Positions 23,390 to 34,817 are shown, counted from the first letter of the stretch. The stretch is DNA of 64,000 nt from Sarcocystis neurona (GCA_000727475.1 KL647315.1:359099-423098); one strand, 5' to 3'. The notes: generated from the letters alone by a model not told the origin. Made by a program: numbers and translations.

Positions 23390-25225
23390 ATGGCAGGGGA
23401 AAAAGGCGGTGCTGCGGCGTGCGGTGCTGCCTCTGCAGCAGCAGCAGCTTCTCGTCCGGCGGTGGCGGTGTCGTCAGCGGCTCCCGTGGCGGCCGCCTGG
23501 GCGGCTGCCACTTCTTCGTCGTCTTCGTCGTCCTCCTGCTGCTCCGGTGCTGCCGCATACACCGGCAACGAGCAGCAGCCTCCGGCACTTACGGGGTCAC
23601 TAGGCTACGCCGCGAGACTTTCAGCCAACCCCGACAAAGGGCCAGTAGGAGCGCCTGAGTTTCTTGAAGATGCTGCAGCAGCAAAACGAAAAAAGCAGCT
23701 GCTGCTCGCAGTCGTGAAGGAGGAGCTCTGCCGGTCGCTGCCGCGTGTGCGGGGCCCTCTGCAGCAGCGCGCTCCTCTGTCGTCCCGAGCGCACGCGCGC
23801 AGCAACACGTGCCCGCAGCAGCAGTCTCTGTTGGTCGTGCAGCAGCTGCAGCTCCAATCGCCCACACAGCAGCAAGGCGATGACACACAGCGACGCGGAC
23901 AGCACGCGTGCGCTGCTATCCAGCAGCTGCAGAGGCGTGCCCAACAGGAGCAGCCGCAGCAACAGCACGTAAGTATACAGGGACAGCAGCGACAGCGAAG
24001 TGATACACAGGAGCAACAGAAGCAGCACATCGATGTACAGGAGCAGGAGAAGCAGCACAGTGTTGTACAGGAGCAGCTGCAGCAGAGCGGTGCCCAGGAG
24101 CCGCAGCAGCAACGACGTGGTGTAGGACTTCAGCAGCAGGAGAGGGATGTGAAGGAGCGGCAGGGGCGTTGCAGGTGGGAGTGCTGCGGTGAAGAGACTG
24201 CAGGGGGAGGGGACGGTTGCTGCGGGGTGGTGGGTGAAGCGAGTGCTGCAGCCGGGAAGTGGGACCAGGCATCGCCGGCCGTGCAGAGGAAGAAAGTTTC
24301 GGAGACTGCTGCATCTCACAGGAGGCGAAGGGGAGCGACTTCTGTTGAACAGGACGAAAGAAATCAGCAGCAGCGTCCACAAAAGAAAAGGCGAGAGATA
24401 CATCGTCTGGTCAGCGGAGAAGAGAGTGATGCACCCGGCGGTGCTGCTGCAGTTGGCTGCTGCTGCTGCTGCAGCTGTCACCCAGGTCTTCTGTGGCGTG
24501 CTGGCGATGTCGCGGCTGCTTCTTTTTCCGCAGGCGACAGCAGCAGCACCAGCGGCGGAAGACGAAGAAAGAACGAAGAGAAATTCACGGGCATCTGCGT
24601 CCACACTGGCGCGGGCGTCTCCACGAGCGCCGGCATCGCGGACTTCCGAGGCCCTGCCGGCGCGTGGACGCTAGAAGCAAAAGGCGAGACGTCTTCCGCA
24701 GACAATCCACCTCAAGTAAGTCTTCACTTTTGTGAAAGCCACCTGGATAACTTTCCGTCAAGAGGGGTCGCCGCACGAGCAAAGCATCCCACATACAGAA
24801 AGAGACAGACATACTGCGTGCGTACCCACACCTAGAGAAAGAGGAAAAGAGAAGCAAGGGAGACGGACAGGTAGAGGAGGGATATATGCACCTGTCGCAT
24901 ACACAGCGGCCGTATACTTCAATTAGCTAAACACGTACACATTTGTATACTGGATGCACTACAGATTTGCTTCACTCGATCCATATGTAGATCTGTGTGT
25001 ATTCTTGTCTGTTTGTGTGGATGCCGGACTACAGGGTCCGTATACACAGGTATACAGAGACGTATATGTATAGAGAGGGAGATAGAGAGAAGGACAGCGT
25101 GTACATATTTATGTGTACATACATACATACATACATACACACATACATACATACATGCATACATGCATACATTCATACATACATACACACATACATACAT
25201 ACATGCATGGGGAGCACCTTGCAAG

Positions 25226-25260
<35 letters not shown>

Positions 25261-28200
25261 GTGGAGAGGGAGAGAGCCAGACGTGCCTAGGGGGAGAGAA
25301 TATATGTGAATGTATGCCTATAAATATATGGGTTGAATAGGTACAGAGAGACACGTTCAACGGGTGGGGGCTAATCATAATTTCACAGGGGCATGCGTGT
25401 ATATAAATACAAATGCGTAGGAGGAGAGAACGATATCGGCATTGGCTCGTCATGCACTGTTCGTGGGTGTGACTTTTTAAAGAGAATGTCGAAAAAAGAT
25501 GCAGAACTGAGGGCACACGGGACGCAGGTGTACAAACGTCCCCCCCTGTGTGTGCCTCTCCCGGTGTACGTACACTTGGCAGTTCGCAGCAAGTTCAGGC
25601 ATATACGCCACGCTTACGTGCCTGAGACACGTCTGCACCTATGTGTATATGTGTGTCTCGTTCTACATATATATATAATAAATAACTGCCGAAGAAGTAG
25701 TCCTGCGTATTCCTTCAGATGTACAATAAGTGTGTGTGCCTGCGTATAAGTTTATATGTTTAGGAGCGTGCCTGTGTGAAGTAGAAGCCGCCTTTGAGGA
25801 AGTTGTCTCGGCGGCTTACTTCTGAAGAAGCACGATGCGAGCGGGGGCAGAAACAGGGGAAGCTGCAACGCTGCGAAGACTGCTCCCGTCTCAATTTTGA
25901 AGAGCGCTGCAAAGCTACAGCTGACGCCGCTGCTGCCCTGTGATGGTCGCACACGTGTTCGTGCACACGTCTGTTTGTCTGCGACTCCTTGGCTGTGTCC
26001 GCGTCCCTATATCTGTGTGCGTATCTGTTTCTCCACACACATGTCTGTGTGCCTATGTCTGTGTGTCTGTGTGTATGTGTACGGGTGTGCCTATATCTGT
26101 CCGTGTGTCTATATTTGTCTGTGTGTCTATATTTGTCTATAATGACTGCATACACATGTTATACGTGCCGACTCATGCGCGAAGTGTTGTCCCAGCGTCC
26201 TTCTGGAAGCGTCTTGTTGTCAGCGGGTGGCTGCGCGCGGCTTTGTGCTGCTGCTGCTGCTGCCGTGCTGTTCCTGCCGGTCAGGTGACGGTCCTTTGCG
26301 TGTACAGCTCTTGCTCAGTGACGGCCTCTTCTCTGCCGCCCTGTGAGGGGGAGCTCTGCAGTACTTCACCCGTCACACTTCTGCTGCAGGCTTCCCTGCT
26401 GTCGTTGTAGTTGTCGTTGCATGCGCGCCCAGTGGTGACCTCCTTGTCTTCTTGCCGTTTCTCTGTTGCAACGGCAGCGGGTGCCACTCAGCTATCCACA
26501 CCTGCCTTCGTGTGTGTGTCTTTACTCTTGTATATACGCCTGTGTACAAGTGCAAGGACGTGTATGCTTCTACGTACATATAAATCTATGTATGTATGTC
26601 GAACCTTCTGTGTGTACACATATATGTATATATATATATATGTATATGTATATCTGGCTGTGCGCCTGTATGTTTGCGTGTATTTATATACATGTATATA
26701 TATATATATAGATGTGTACACGTTTATGTCCATCTGTCTGTATATATGCAAGTGTAGACTTATGTGTTCGTACATATATGTACGTATATAATATGTGGAC
26801 ATCCATGTACACACACAGGCACATACGTAGCGACCGTTTCTTTCTCTGCAGGTGCTGTACGGGCCCCACCGGCGCCGCGCAGTGGACTTCCACCTGGCGC
26901 TGCCGACTCCGGCGCACCTGCTCCTGCAGACGCTGACGACAAATCCGGCAAGCCGCTGGTGGTCGTCTGTGCTGCCTCGGCCAGACCGCACGTCTTCTTC
27001 CTCAAGTTCACTTTTTGCTTCTTCAACCCTCGAGTGTCCGCTGCACTGCCCACATGCTGCCACGGGTGCCTCTCCGCGATCGCTTGCTTCTGCTGCTGCT
27101 TTTGGGTCTGCTGCTGGTACAGCCTGCTGCTGCATGTGGGCAAACTCTCGCTGCTGCGGCTGCCGGCCCACTTCGCGTGGATTGACTGTCTCTCCTCTAC
27201 GACTGCCGCAGCGAACACCCCACACTTCTGCTGCTTTCTCACGGGTGGCTTCGGAGACGGCGGGAAGTGGTGGCTTCCGCTTTTCTCCGCAGACCTCGTC
27301 CTCAGCCGTCTCCTGTGAGAATTCTTCAGGCGCCACTGCTGCCGCTGCTGGCTTCAGCGGGAAGACCGCACAAGAAAAGGAAGCTTCTGCTGTCCGCAAC
27401 TCTCCGATGTCGTCCCTCTCGACGAGCCCTCGTCGACGTTGCTGCCGTTGCAGCCACGCCGCTGCATCGCGCCTCTCGGCAGCAACAGCATCAGCAGCTC
27501 GCCCAACCGTAGCAGCAGGATCAGAAGCAATAGCTCTTCTGACCTCGTTCTCAACATCAACAGCATCTCCCCCAGCAGCACCAGCAGCTTCCTCAGGGGC
27601 AACACGAGCCACAGCAGCAGTTCCAACACCAGCAGCAACAGCTCGTCTAGCACAGGCAGCAGCACTTCCGACAGCAGCAGGGACAGCAGCGGCGTCTTCT
27701 TCAACACCTGCAGCAGCAGGAAAGGCAGAAGCAGACGCGCTGCGACATCCTTCTTCTTCTGCGTCGCAGGCGGAGAAGGCCAAGACCGTAGACGCTTTAA
27801 ATTCCTGCGATCTCAACACATACCGACGGGGAGAAGACCTCGCTGAATTTTCTTCTCTCCTAGCGATGGCAACTTACCTCCCTAGTAGCGCAGTCAATAA
27901 CGACAAACGTCCTGCGGCACAGCCCGCAGCAGGAGGAAAAGCAGGAGGGCCTGCAGTTTCTGTCTCTCCTGACCTCCTTGGGAAGAGGTCTTTGGTGCCT
28001 CCCACTCCCGAGGCTGCTGCTACCGCGCTTGCTGCGCCTGCTGTTACTTCCGCTCTTCATCTGGCGACTGCCCCGGCTGGTTCCTCTGTTCTTGCGTGTC
28101 GTCTTCCTGCACCGTCTTCTTCTGCTTCTCCTTCCGCTGTTGCTGCCCCACCTGCTCCGTCTGCCGTTGTCGCGTCGTCTGCTGTCGCTCTTGCTGCGCC

Positions 28201-31114
28201 TGCTGCTTGCTCTCTGAGATCTGTTGCCGCCGCTGCTCGTCCTGTCGTTGCTGCTGCTACTGGTGGACGAGGTGCAGAAGAAGCTGCTGCAGGGCAGCTC
28301 CGGCGTCAGGGAAGAAGTGACACAAGTGAAAGGTATGAAGGGGAGGCATGCGACGCTGCTGTCGCTGCTGCAACAGCACGGGTTCCTCCTCCAACAAGAA
28401 GCGAAAATCGTCGACGCAGTGAAGCAGCTGCTGGATCTCCTGGGCGAGATGCTGCAGCAGCAGTGGACTGGCGGGCCGCCGATGCACCGGCAGCAGTAGC
28501 AGCTGGTGGGAGTTCTAGGGACGAGGTGGTAGACGCACTCCACAGGGAGAAGGACACTGCGGAGGCAGTAGTCAAGCTGACGCTTCCACCGGCAGCAGCA
28601 ACGACGTCCCCTTCTCACCAGGAAGCAGCGGCAGCTTCGGGGAACTCCCACGCTGCAGCAGCAGCACAGGCAGCAACCGGGCATGTGACAGCAGCAGCAG
28701 CTCTGCGTGTTCCGGTTGCGCCACAGGCCAAGAGGCAGGCGTCGCCTGCGGCAGGAGGAGGCGCTGCTGTGGGGAGCTTATCTGTGGCAGCAGCAGGAGC
28801 AGCAGCTGACACCACGGTTACTTCTTCTTCTTCTTCACCAGCAGCAGCTATTTGTATGCGCCGTCGGGCCGCCGCGACAGCAGCAGGAGCAGCTGTGGCT
28901 GACGGGGCCCGCGTGTCGGCGCCTGCTGCCCAGACGTGGAGGACAGTCGCAACTGCAGAGGAAGCACGCGGCGAGGAAGAAGAAGAAACAGCAGCAGCCG
29001 GAAGGGGGGGGGGTGGTGGTACAAGGAGAGCTGCTACGGCGTGGCAGGGAGAACAAGCGTCAGCGGCAGAAGCGCTGCCTTTGGTCAACTATATCGTAAC
29101 GCAGAACGTAGATGGCCTACATGCGCGCTGCGGAACGCCTTTCTCTCGCCTGGGAGAAGTGCACGGCAGCATGTTTGTAGAACGCTGCGACGCATGCGGC
29201 AGACGATATCTGAGAGATTTTCCCTTACCTACCTTGAGCTTCAGGCCGACGGGACGTCTGTGCAGTGAGCGTCTGCGCCTCTCTGCGGCCACCGTGGAGA
29301 CATCCTTTCATTTGTTTGTGTGTGGCCGTCGCTTCTTCTCTAAATTCCGTTTCTTTTTATCTCTTTCTGTGTCGCTCCGTGTCGCTGTCGTCGTACAGAA
29401 CCACGTACATATGTGGAGACACGCACACACAGACGTGTGCCCAACTAAGATTGGGTACGTATACGTGTGTGTGTGTGGGGCGGGGAAGGGGAGGGGGGGA
29501 AGGGACTGGCGGCGACGCTGAATGGGCCGGTGTGCCACGGAGAGCGTGACACGTATATGTCTGGGGAGGAACGTCACCGGTCCGTCTGCCGTATTCGACA
29601 CTTTGACGGAACTTCGCCGAGGCTGAGAAATTCAGCGAAGGCAGAAGCCTGCGGACAGGTGTTGTTCGTCTCTCGCTCCGAGTAGCTGAGTGTGGCGCAC
29701 GCAGAGTAGTTTGCAGCTTCGGGCTGCAGGGACGCTGAAGAAGCGGGGCCATCCTACGTCCCGACGATCTTCGTGCAGCTTCTCTGGCACCTGTGCACTT
29801 CCTGGTGCTGCTGTCGCTGCTGCTGCTGCGGAAACGTACACACTGCGTCGCTCTCTGCTGCAGTTGCTGCTGTTCGCTCTCCAGCCTCTCTTCCTGCTGC
29901 CGCTCCTGCGTCGGACTCTGCCCCATCTGCTTCACCTGGTGCTGTGTCCTTTTCACCTGTGCTGCTTGATCTGCAGCCTCTCCTCCTCCCCTTCCTCCTC
30001 CCGCTGCTGCTGGTGCTGCTGCGTCTGTCTCTGCGTTTTTGGCCGCCTCGTCTGACCGGTGCTCTGCTGCCTCTGCTGTTGCTGTCTCGTGTCTCTCTGT
30101 GTATGTGTGGGGCATGTTGCTGCAGGTCTTTGTAGCTTTCCGCCTGTGGGGTTGTGTACCGACGTGCTGCTGGACTGGTTTGACGCATACGAGAAGCCTT
30201 TTCGGCTGCAGGCGCAGATGCATGCGCAAGCAGCAGCGCTGCATCTCTGTCTCGGGACCTCTCTGCAGGTGGAGCCGGCTTGTCACTTTCCGAGCCGTCG
30301 GGCGCGGAGACGCGACAGCAAACTTGTCATTGCCAACCTGCAGGAGACGCCCCTTGACGCCGAAGCAACAGTCTGTCTCCGTCTCACGACGGACGAGGTA
30401 GCTGAGGCCATTGCTGCTGGCCTCGGTCTTGCTGACTCCCGGTTCTCCTCATCAACTGCTGCTGCTGCTATTCCACAGTCTGGCGGTGGGACGATAACGA
30501 CGTCCCCGCATGCTGCTGCGCCTGCCTGCTCCACCTGTTGGTGCTCGCTCTCCTTCTCTGCCTCCTTGGCTGCAGCAGCGTCTCAGTGTCGCTGCGCGTC
30601 TAGAGCGGTGGCCTGCTGCTGCTCTACTGCGTCACAGACCAGCTGCGGCTTCCACGTGGAGAGGCCTGCTGCACCAACAGGAAGCTGCTCTGTGCGGGAT
30701 GTTCTGAAGCGAAGCGCTGCGGATGCTGTTGGTGTTGGGAGGAGGGGAGGGACACTTTCTCCGGATGAAGAGAAGCAGGAGCCGCAGCAGCGGTGCGACG
30801 CTGCAGCAGCGGCAAGTCGGACGCCTGTTGCAGACGTCTCAAGTATGAAGACGCATGCAGACAGCAGTAGCGAAGTGTTGAGAACCCGCGGTGGCAAAGC
30901 AGAGGCACACGTCTGCGTCGAGGGTGCTGCGAACGTTGGGTGTTGCTGCTGCAACAGCAGGAACGTTTCTGGTGAAAGGAAGCAGAGCTGTTGCAACTGG
31001 TACGCCCCGGCGTTCTCTGCCGCTGGAAAGAAGAGGAGGACCCTGCGTGTGGGGTGGCGGTGGGGCCCGCAGGGGGGGAGGTGGGGGGGGGCTGGCACCT
31101 GCAAGTTCATCTAG
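23390..31114 (+). CDS. SIRT6/7-type (class IV) NAD-dependent sirtuin with giant insertions
   Basis: Exons 23390-24715, 26852-29264 and 30126-31114 join in phase (0, then 1) across introns starting GTAAGT and GTGAGC. The predicted protein is about 1,575 aa, against about 350-400 for SIRT6 relatives. The start is ATG in AAAATGG. Residues 72-113 match the SIRT6 N-terminus (GYAARLSANPDKGPVG). NAD-binding HTGAGVSTSAGIADFRG lies near 405, PTPAHLLLQ near 461, and TQNVDGLH near 1192. His1213 is the expected catalytic base. Zinc cysteines are 1221, 1224, 1246 and 1257, with the last pair spaced ten residues apart as in SIRT6. A conserved LLDWFDAYE, LGTSLQ and LVIANLQ follow. Insertions of about 285 (Gln-rich) and about 710 (Ala/Ser-rich) residues split the fold. 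The family removes acyl groups from histone lysines using NAD. The C-terminus is uncertain (see the overlapping frame). Confidence 0.9.
25109..25261. repeat. (CATA)n and (CT)n(AT)n microsatellites in a sirtuin intron
   Basis: About 95 bases of CATA units, with a few CACA and GCAT interruptions, run to about 25208. A (TC)n run then passes directly into (TA)n near 25229-25261. They lie in the first sirtuin intron (24716-26851), which also has a TATATATG-rich 3' half. Confidence 0.9.
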
Positions 31115-34100
31115 CGACCTTTCCGAAGAGGACGCAGCTGCGGAAAAAGGCGGCGTCCGGGGAGACAGCGGAAACAGCAACGCAGAACGCGAAGAAGACA
31201 TCGTCCCGGCGAGACGCGACGACAGTCCCGCCCACGTAGTTTTGGCAGTGTCACGCGCAAAGGACGCGGCAGCAAGAGTGGAGGCTGCGGCAGAGTTCTG
31301 CGGCGAGGAAGCAGCCGCAGCCGCACCGTCTCCAGGAGAAGCCGCATCGGCAGCCCTTGCAGAGCCGAAGAAGGAGACTGCAGCAGAGCGACAGAGCGCG
31401 AAGCCACCGGCAGCGGCAGGACGAGGAGACGGCGGGACGCGGCCAGCAGCAACGGCGGCAGCGGCGTGTGCGGGGGAAGCGCTCGAGAACAACGCAAGAG
31501 CACCCGCAGCGTTTGGCGCAGGAGACACGGCGTCCAATGGGAAGAAGAAAGAAGAGACGAGAGCGGAAAAGGCCAAAGAAGAGAGGGAAGAACAAAAGAA
31601 GACAGCTGTTTCTGTGGAAGACAGAAAAGAGAGACAGGCGGGAGGATTTGGCAGCTTCATTCGTACTACTTTCATATTCGTTCTGCGCCTTCCTTTGTAC
31701 AGCGTTCCTGCCTGCGTCCCCTGCATCACTCCGCCTCGTGAGGCCTCCACCGCAGCAGCAGCAGCTCCTACGTCACCTGCTGTTTCAGCTGGGAGATTCA
31801 AAGACGAGAAAACAGCAGCAGCGACACAAGCCGCAGCAGTGTCGGCAGCATCGTCAACAGCAGCGGAAGTCCCCAGAACTGCCGCCCGATCAGCGTCAGC
31901 GCTCCCTGCTGCTGCAACCTCGCCGCCAGCACCGTCCCCTACGCCAGCAGCAGCAGCAACGGAGGCGACTGAGGCGGGAACAGCAGCAGCTTTGCAGCCG
32001 CGACGACAGCAAAAAACACGTGCAGCTTCTTTGAAGCCGGCAGGAGCTGTTGCACCAGCTGTTGCTGTCCCTGCAGGAGAACCGCGTACCGAAGGTGGTG
32101 CGGCAACAAGCAGAAGGCGTGCAACCGCCACGGCAGCCGGGGGAAGCTTGCTGCCCGGTTATGATGACTCCCGGGCCGCAGGAAAATGCAGCTGCAGCGG
32201 CCTTCGCAAGCGGTGCCCTGCAGGAGAGAGCGACGGGGTGGCATCTGCGGCTGCAGCTAAGCAACGGCGCCGTGCGCCTGGTCATCAAGAAAGTCAGAAA
32301 ACGCAAAGCGGAGTGACGTGCCCGTCCGGGCGGAGGCATCTTGTGCGGGAAGGTCCATGCAGCAGCACGAAGACTAGTAGAAAGCACCAGCAGCAGCAGG
32401 AGCTGCAGCAGAAGGAGGCCTGGCGGAAGGAAGAGGAGGAGCACAACGGAGAGCAGCGACAACAGCAGAAGGCGGAGCAGCAGCGGAAGAGCCAGCAGCA
32501 GCAGGAGGGGAAGCAGCGGGCGAAGGAGCAGCAGGGGAAACGGCAGCGTGGTGGGAAGCAGGCTCCGGAGGAGGAGGAGAAGTGTTCTTGGCGATGCGAG
32601 CGGCTCGTGAAGGAGGTCAACAGTGTCGGCGAGACGGCTGCAGAAGTGGACAGCATCGGAGCGGCAGAACAGCCACAGCGGAGTAAACAAAATGCAACTG
32701 TTGCCGAGCATAGCCTCACGCAGGCAGTCAACCTTGTGAGTTGTTGTTCAGTAGACACCAGGACTCTTCTTTCTGCCTCAGCCTGCGGGGGCTCAAACAC
32801 TTTGTCTCAAGTACCTGCAGCACATGGGGTGGGTGTAGCGGAAGACCGAGGAAGCTGTCGCGTCTGTAGAATGGACTGCTGTGCCTGGCTTCACGAATAT
32901 CTTTCCGACTTCAGAGGCGCAGCCGACACGCTCCGGACCGCAGCCGACACGATCCCGGCCGTAGCCGACACGGTCCCCACCGCAGCCGACGCGCGTTCGG
33001 CCGCCGCCGGCACATTCGCGCCCGCAGCAGCCGACTCCTCGGTGTCCACGTCAGTCCCGACCGCGGCCGACACACGATCGGCAGTCATTGCCAGCTTGCA
33101 GAAGCCTGCGGCGCCGTTGTCTGGAGTCGGCTGCGCGAGCCCGAAGGCGGCCGATTCCTCGGCCTCCTCAGTTTCCCCACGTTTGGGCGCTGCCGACTCA
33201 GCAGACGGGGCTACCTGTGGGCCTCGCGTCGCCTTTTTCGACAACGCAGACACGTACGGAGATGTTGATATGTCTTCTGCAGGAAGGGCAGGTGGAAGGG
33301 TGGTCGTGGAAGAAGAGGCAAAAAGGAGCAGCCGCAGAACACAGGAGGAAAGTCGCCGGAGCAGAGACGCAGCAGTGCACCGACGAACGGAGAGACGGTC
33401 GACAATGAACCAGAGAGCAGCAGCGCGAGCAGCAGCGGAGGATGACGTGCGCTTCTCCACGCCTGGGGACGCAGATATTGCGTCGCGCGGGCAGACAACG
33501 CAGCAGCAACAGCAGGTGGAGGGGGAGACTGCTGCTGCAGAGGAGGAGTGGCGCCCTGATCGAAGCGACGGACTCTCCGCACAGGCCGCTCGCGGCCGCC
33601 GGGGCAGCAGCACGAAGGAAAAGGAAGCAGCAGCAGCACCTGGAGCGCGGGGCACATCAGTCCGGAGGGGCCAGCGAGGACCGCCTGCATCTGACAAAAG
33701 GTACCGGGGAACAGACGACGATACAAGGGCGGTCCCTGCAGTGGCGCCAGGTGCATGCCAGGCTTGCGGCGGTGATGTCGCTGCAGACGGTCTGGAGAAA
33801 GACGGCGCTGCCAGCAGAGACGAGGGAAGTCGTGAAGATGTCGGTGTAGGGCAGGGAGGAAAAGAAGGGGGCCGAGAAATTCGAAGAAATGAAAAGCCCG
33901 GAGGCAGATACTCCCGCCAAACACGAGCTGACAGTCTGGCTAATACCCCACAGAAGACGGAAGAAGCATGTGGCACCAGTTTTCTTGAAGAAAGGCTCGG
34001 CAAGACGGAGAGGGCGTGTCGGACGTCGTGGGTGTCGCCAACCCAAGACGAACAAAAAAAGCTTCTTGTCGAAGTTTGTTCGCAAGGCAGTGAGTCAACG

Positions 34101-34817
34101 TCTCGATGCAGAAGCGAAGAGAAACTCGAGGAAGAGGCGACACACGGCGCTGCTGTTCGGGAAGTCCTCGTCGCACGCAGCCACGTGGCCCACGCATTCA
34201 CCGGTGACTCCCGCGCTCCCCAGGGCGCCCTCTCGTCGACCGCCAGCGAGTCGGCATCGCAGCAGGAGCGACAGCAAAAGCAGGAGCTGCAGCAAGCGCA
34301 GGAGCTGCAGCAAGCGCAGGAGCTGCAGCAAGCGCCGGAGCCGCAGCGACAGCAGCAGGAGGAGGAGAAGCAGGAGGAGGAGCGACAGCACGGGCAGGGT
34401 TTAGGGAAAACGCAGTCGGAGAAAGAGAGGGAAAAGGAAGAGAAAAAGGAAGAAGAGAAAGGACGTCTGTTGCGGTGGAAAGCTGTGCCCATGGCGTGGC
34501 AACGGTTTGTGCTGCGCATTGCCTGCAGCGTGAAGATAGAGGAAGAGGAGGAGGAGGAAGAGGAAGGGGTCGCGTCAACAGAAAGCGGAGAAGAAGAGGA
34601 GAACGAGATACAAGGAAGGGGCAGCAGGGGCCGCTTCCAAAGCAGCAGCCGCGGAGAGAATTCTTCGTTCCTGCATGCGCCTTGCGCCCGGATACGCCGT
34701 GCCGATTCTTTGCGCGGACTCTGGGTAGTTGACATTTTAAAAAGTACGGAGAGGTCCCTATTAACAGCGACCAGTCCTCCTTTCACGCCTCTAGCGCTGC
34801 TCGCCATGTCCCAGTAG
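30891..34817 (+). CDS. Long Glu/Gln/Ala-rich open frame without a start codon; sirtuin extension or separate gene
   Basis: The frame opens after a TGA near 30876 and is uninterrupted to TAG at 34817 (about 1,308 codons). Position 30891 is GTG, and the first in-frame ATG comes only after about 650 codons. It therefore probably continues an upstream exon. It overlaps the end of the sirtuin frame, and both cross G-runs at 31072-31078 and 31083-31091; a splice or a one-base error there would fuse the two. The protein has an acidic Ala-rich start, polyGln/Glu coiled segments (for example RKHQQQQELQQKEAWRKEEE near 32380), a 7-residue AADT-type repeat (32919-33075), an Arg/Ser-rich middle, and a Gln/Glu repeat (34279-34345). 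The last 50 residues are less biased and end in LALLAMSQ. No catalytic domain was recognised. A long antisense frame (32891-34867) is treated as a shadow. Confidence 0.55.
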   Translation: MAKQRHTSASRVLRTLGVAAATAGTFLVKGSRAVATGTPRRSLPLERRGGPCVWGGGGARRGGGGGGLAPASSSSDLSEEDAAAEKGGVRGDSGNSNAEREEDIVPARRDDSPAHVVLAVSRAKDAAARVEAAAEFCGEEAAAAAPSPGEAASAALAEPKKETAAERQSAKPPAAAGRGDGGTRPAATAAAACAGEALENNARAPAAFGAGDTASNGKKKEETRAEKAKEEREEQKKTAVSVEDRKERQAGGFGSFIRTTFIFVLRLPLYSVPACVPCITPPREASTAAAAAPTSPAVSAGRFKDEKTAAATQAAAVSAASSTAAEVPRTAARSASALPAAATSPPAPSPTPAAAATEATEAGTAAALQPRRQQKTRAASLKPAGAVAPAVAVPAGEPRTEGGAATSRRRATATAAGGSLLPGYDDSRAAGKCSCSGLRKRCPAGESDGVASAAAAKQRRRAPGHQESQKTQSGVTCPSGRRHLVREGPCSSTKTSRKHQQQQELQQKEAWRKEEEEHNGEQRQQQKAEQQRKSQQQQEGKQRAKEQQGKRQRGGKQAPEEEEKCSWRCERLVKEVNSVGETAAEVDSIGAAEQPQRSKQNATVAEHSLTQAVNLVSCCSVDTRTLLSASACGGSNTLSQVPAAHGVGVAEDRGSCRVCRMDCCAWLHEYLSDFRGAADTLRTAADTIPAVADTVPTAADARSAAAGTFAPAAADSSVSTSVPTAADTRSAVIASLQKPAAPLSGVGCASPKAADSSASSVSPRLGAADSADGATCGPRVAFFDNADTYGDVDMSSAGRAGGRVVVEEEAKRSSRRTQEESRRSRDAAVHRRTERRSTMNQRAAARAAAEDDVRFSTPGDADIASRGQTTQQQQQVEGETAAAEEEWRPDRSDGLSAQAARGRRGSSTKEKEAAAAPGARGTSVRRGQRGPPASDKRYRGTDDDTRAVPAVAPGACQACGGDVAADGLEKDGAASRDEGSREDVGVGQGGKEGGREIRRNEKPGGRYSRQTRADSLANTPQKTEEACGTSFLEERLGKTERACRTSWVSPTQDEQKKLLVEVCSQGSESTSRCRSEEKLEEEATHGAAVREVLVARSHVAHAFTGDSRAPQGALSSTASESASQQERQQKQELQQAQELQQAQELQQAPEPQRQQQEEEKQEEERQHGQGLGKTQSEKEREKEEKKEEEKGRLLRWKAVPMAWQRFVLRIACSVKIEEEEEEEEEGVASTESGEEEENEIQGRGSRGRFQSSSRGENSSFLHAPCARIRRADSLRGLWVVDILKSTERSLLTATSPPFTPLALLAMSQ
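32919..33075. repeat. 21-bp coding tandem repeat (TAADT-type heptapeptide)
   Basis: Units of GCAGCCGACACG plus nine variable bases repeat about six to seven times with decreasing similarity. In frame they give (A/V)ADT/AADA-type heptapeptides with Pro, Thr and Arg at the variable positions. The last copies are broken by short insertions. Confidence 0.75.
34279..34345. repeat. 18-bp coding tandem repeat
   Basis: CAGGAGCTGCAGCAAGCG occurs three to four times in a row. It encodes QELQQA hexapeptides in the long Gln/Glu-rich frame and is likely helical or coiled coil. Confidence 0.85.

Noticed and set aside
25997..26710. Cys/Val/Tyr-rich open frames
   Set aside because: They arise from TGTGTG and TATATG repeats in the first sirtuin intron.
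26488..27819. 443-codon minus-strand open frame
   Set aside because: It mirrors the Ala-rich sirtuin insertion; CAG/CTG triplets are stop-free on both strands, and the lower part reads TATA/TGTA intron DNA. The plus strand carries the sirtuin motifs.
30839..32131. 430-codon minus-strand Ala-rich frame
   Set aside because: Complement of the Ala/Gln-rich plus-strand frame, with no features of its own; treated as a repeat by-product.
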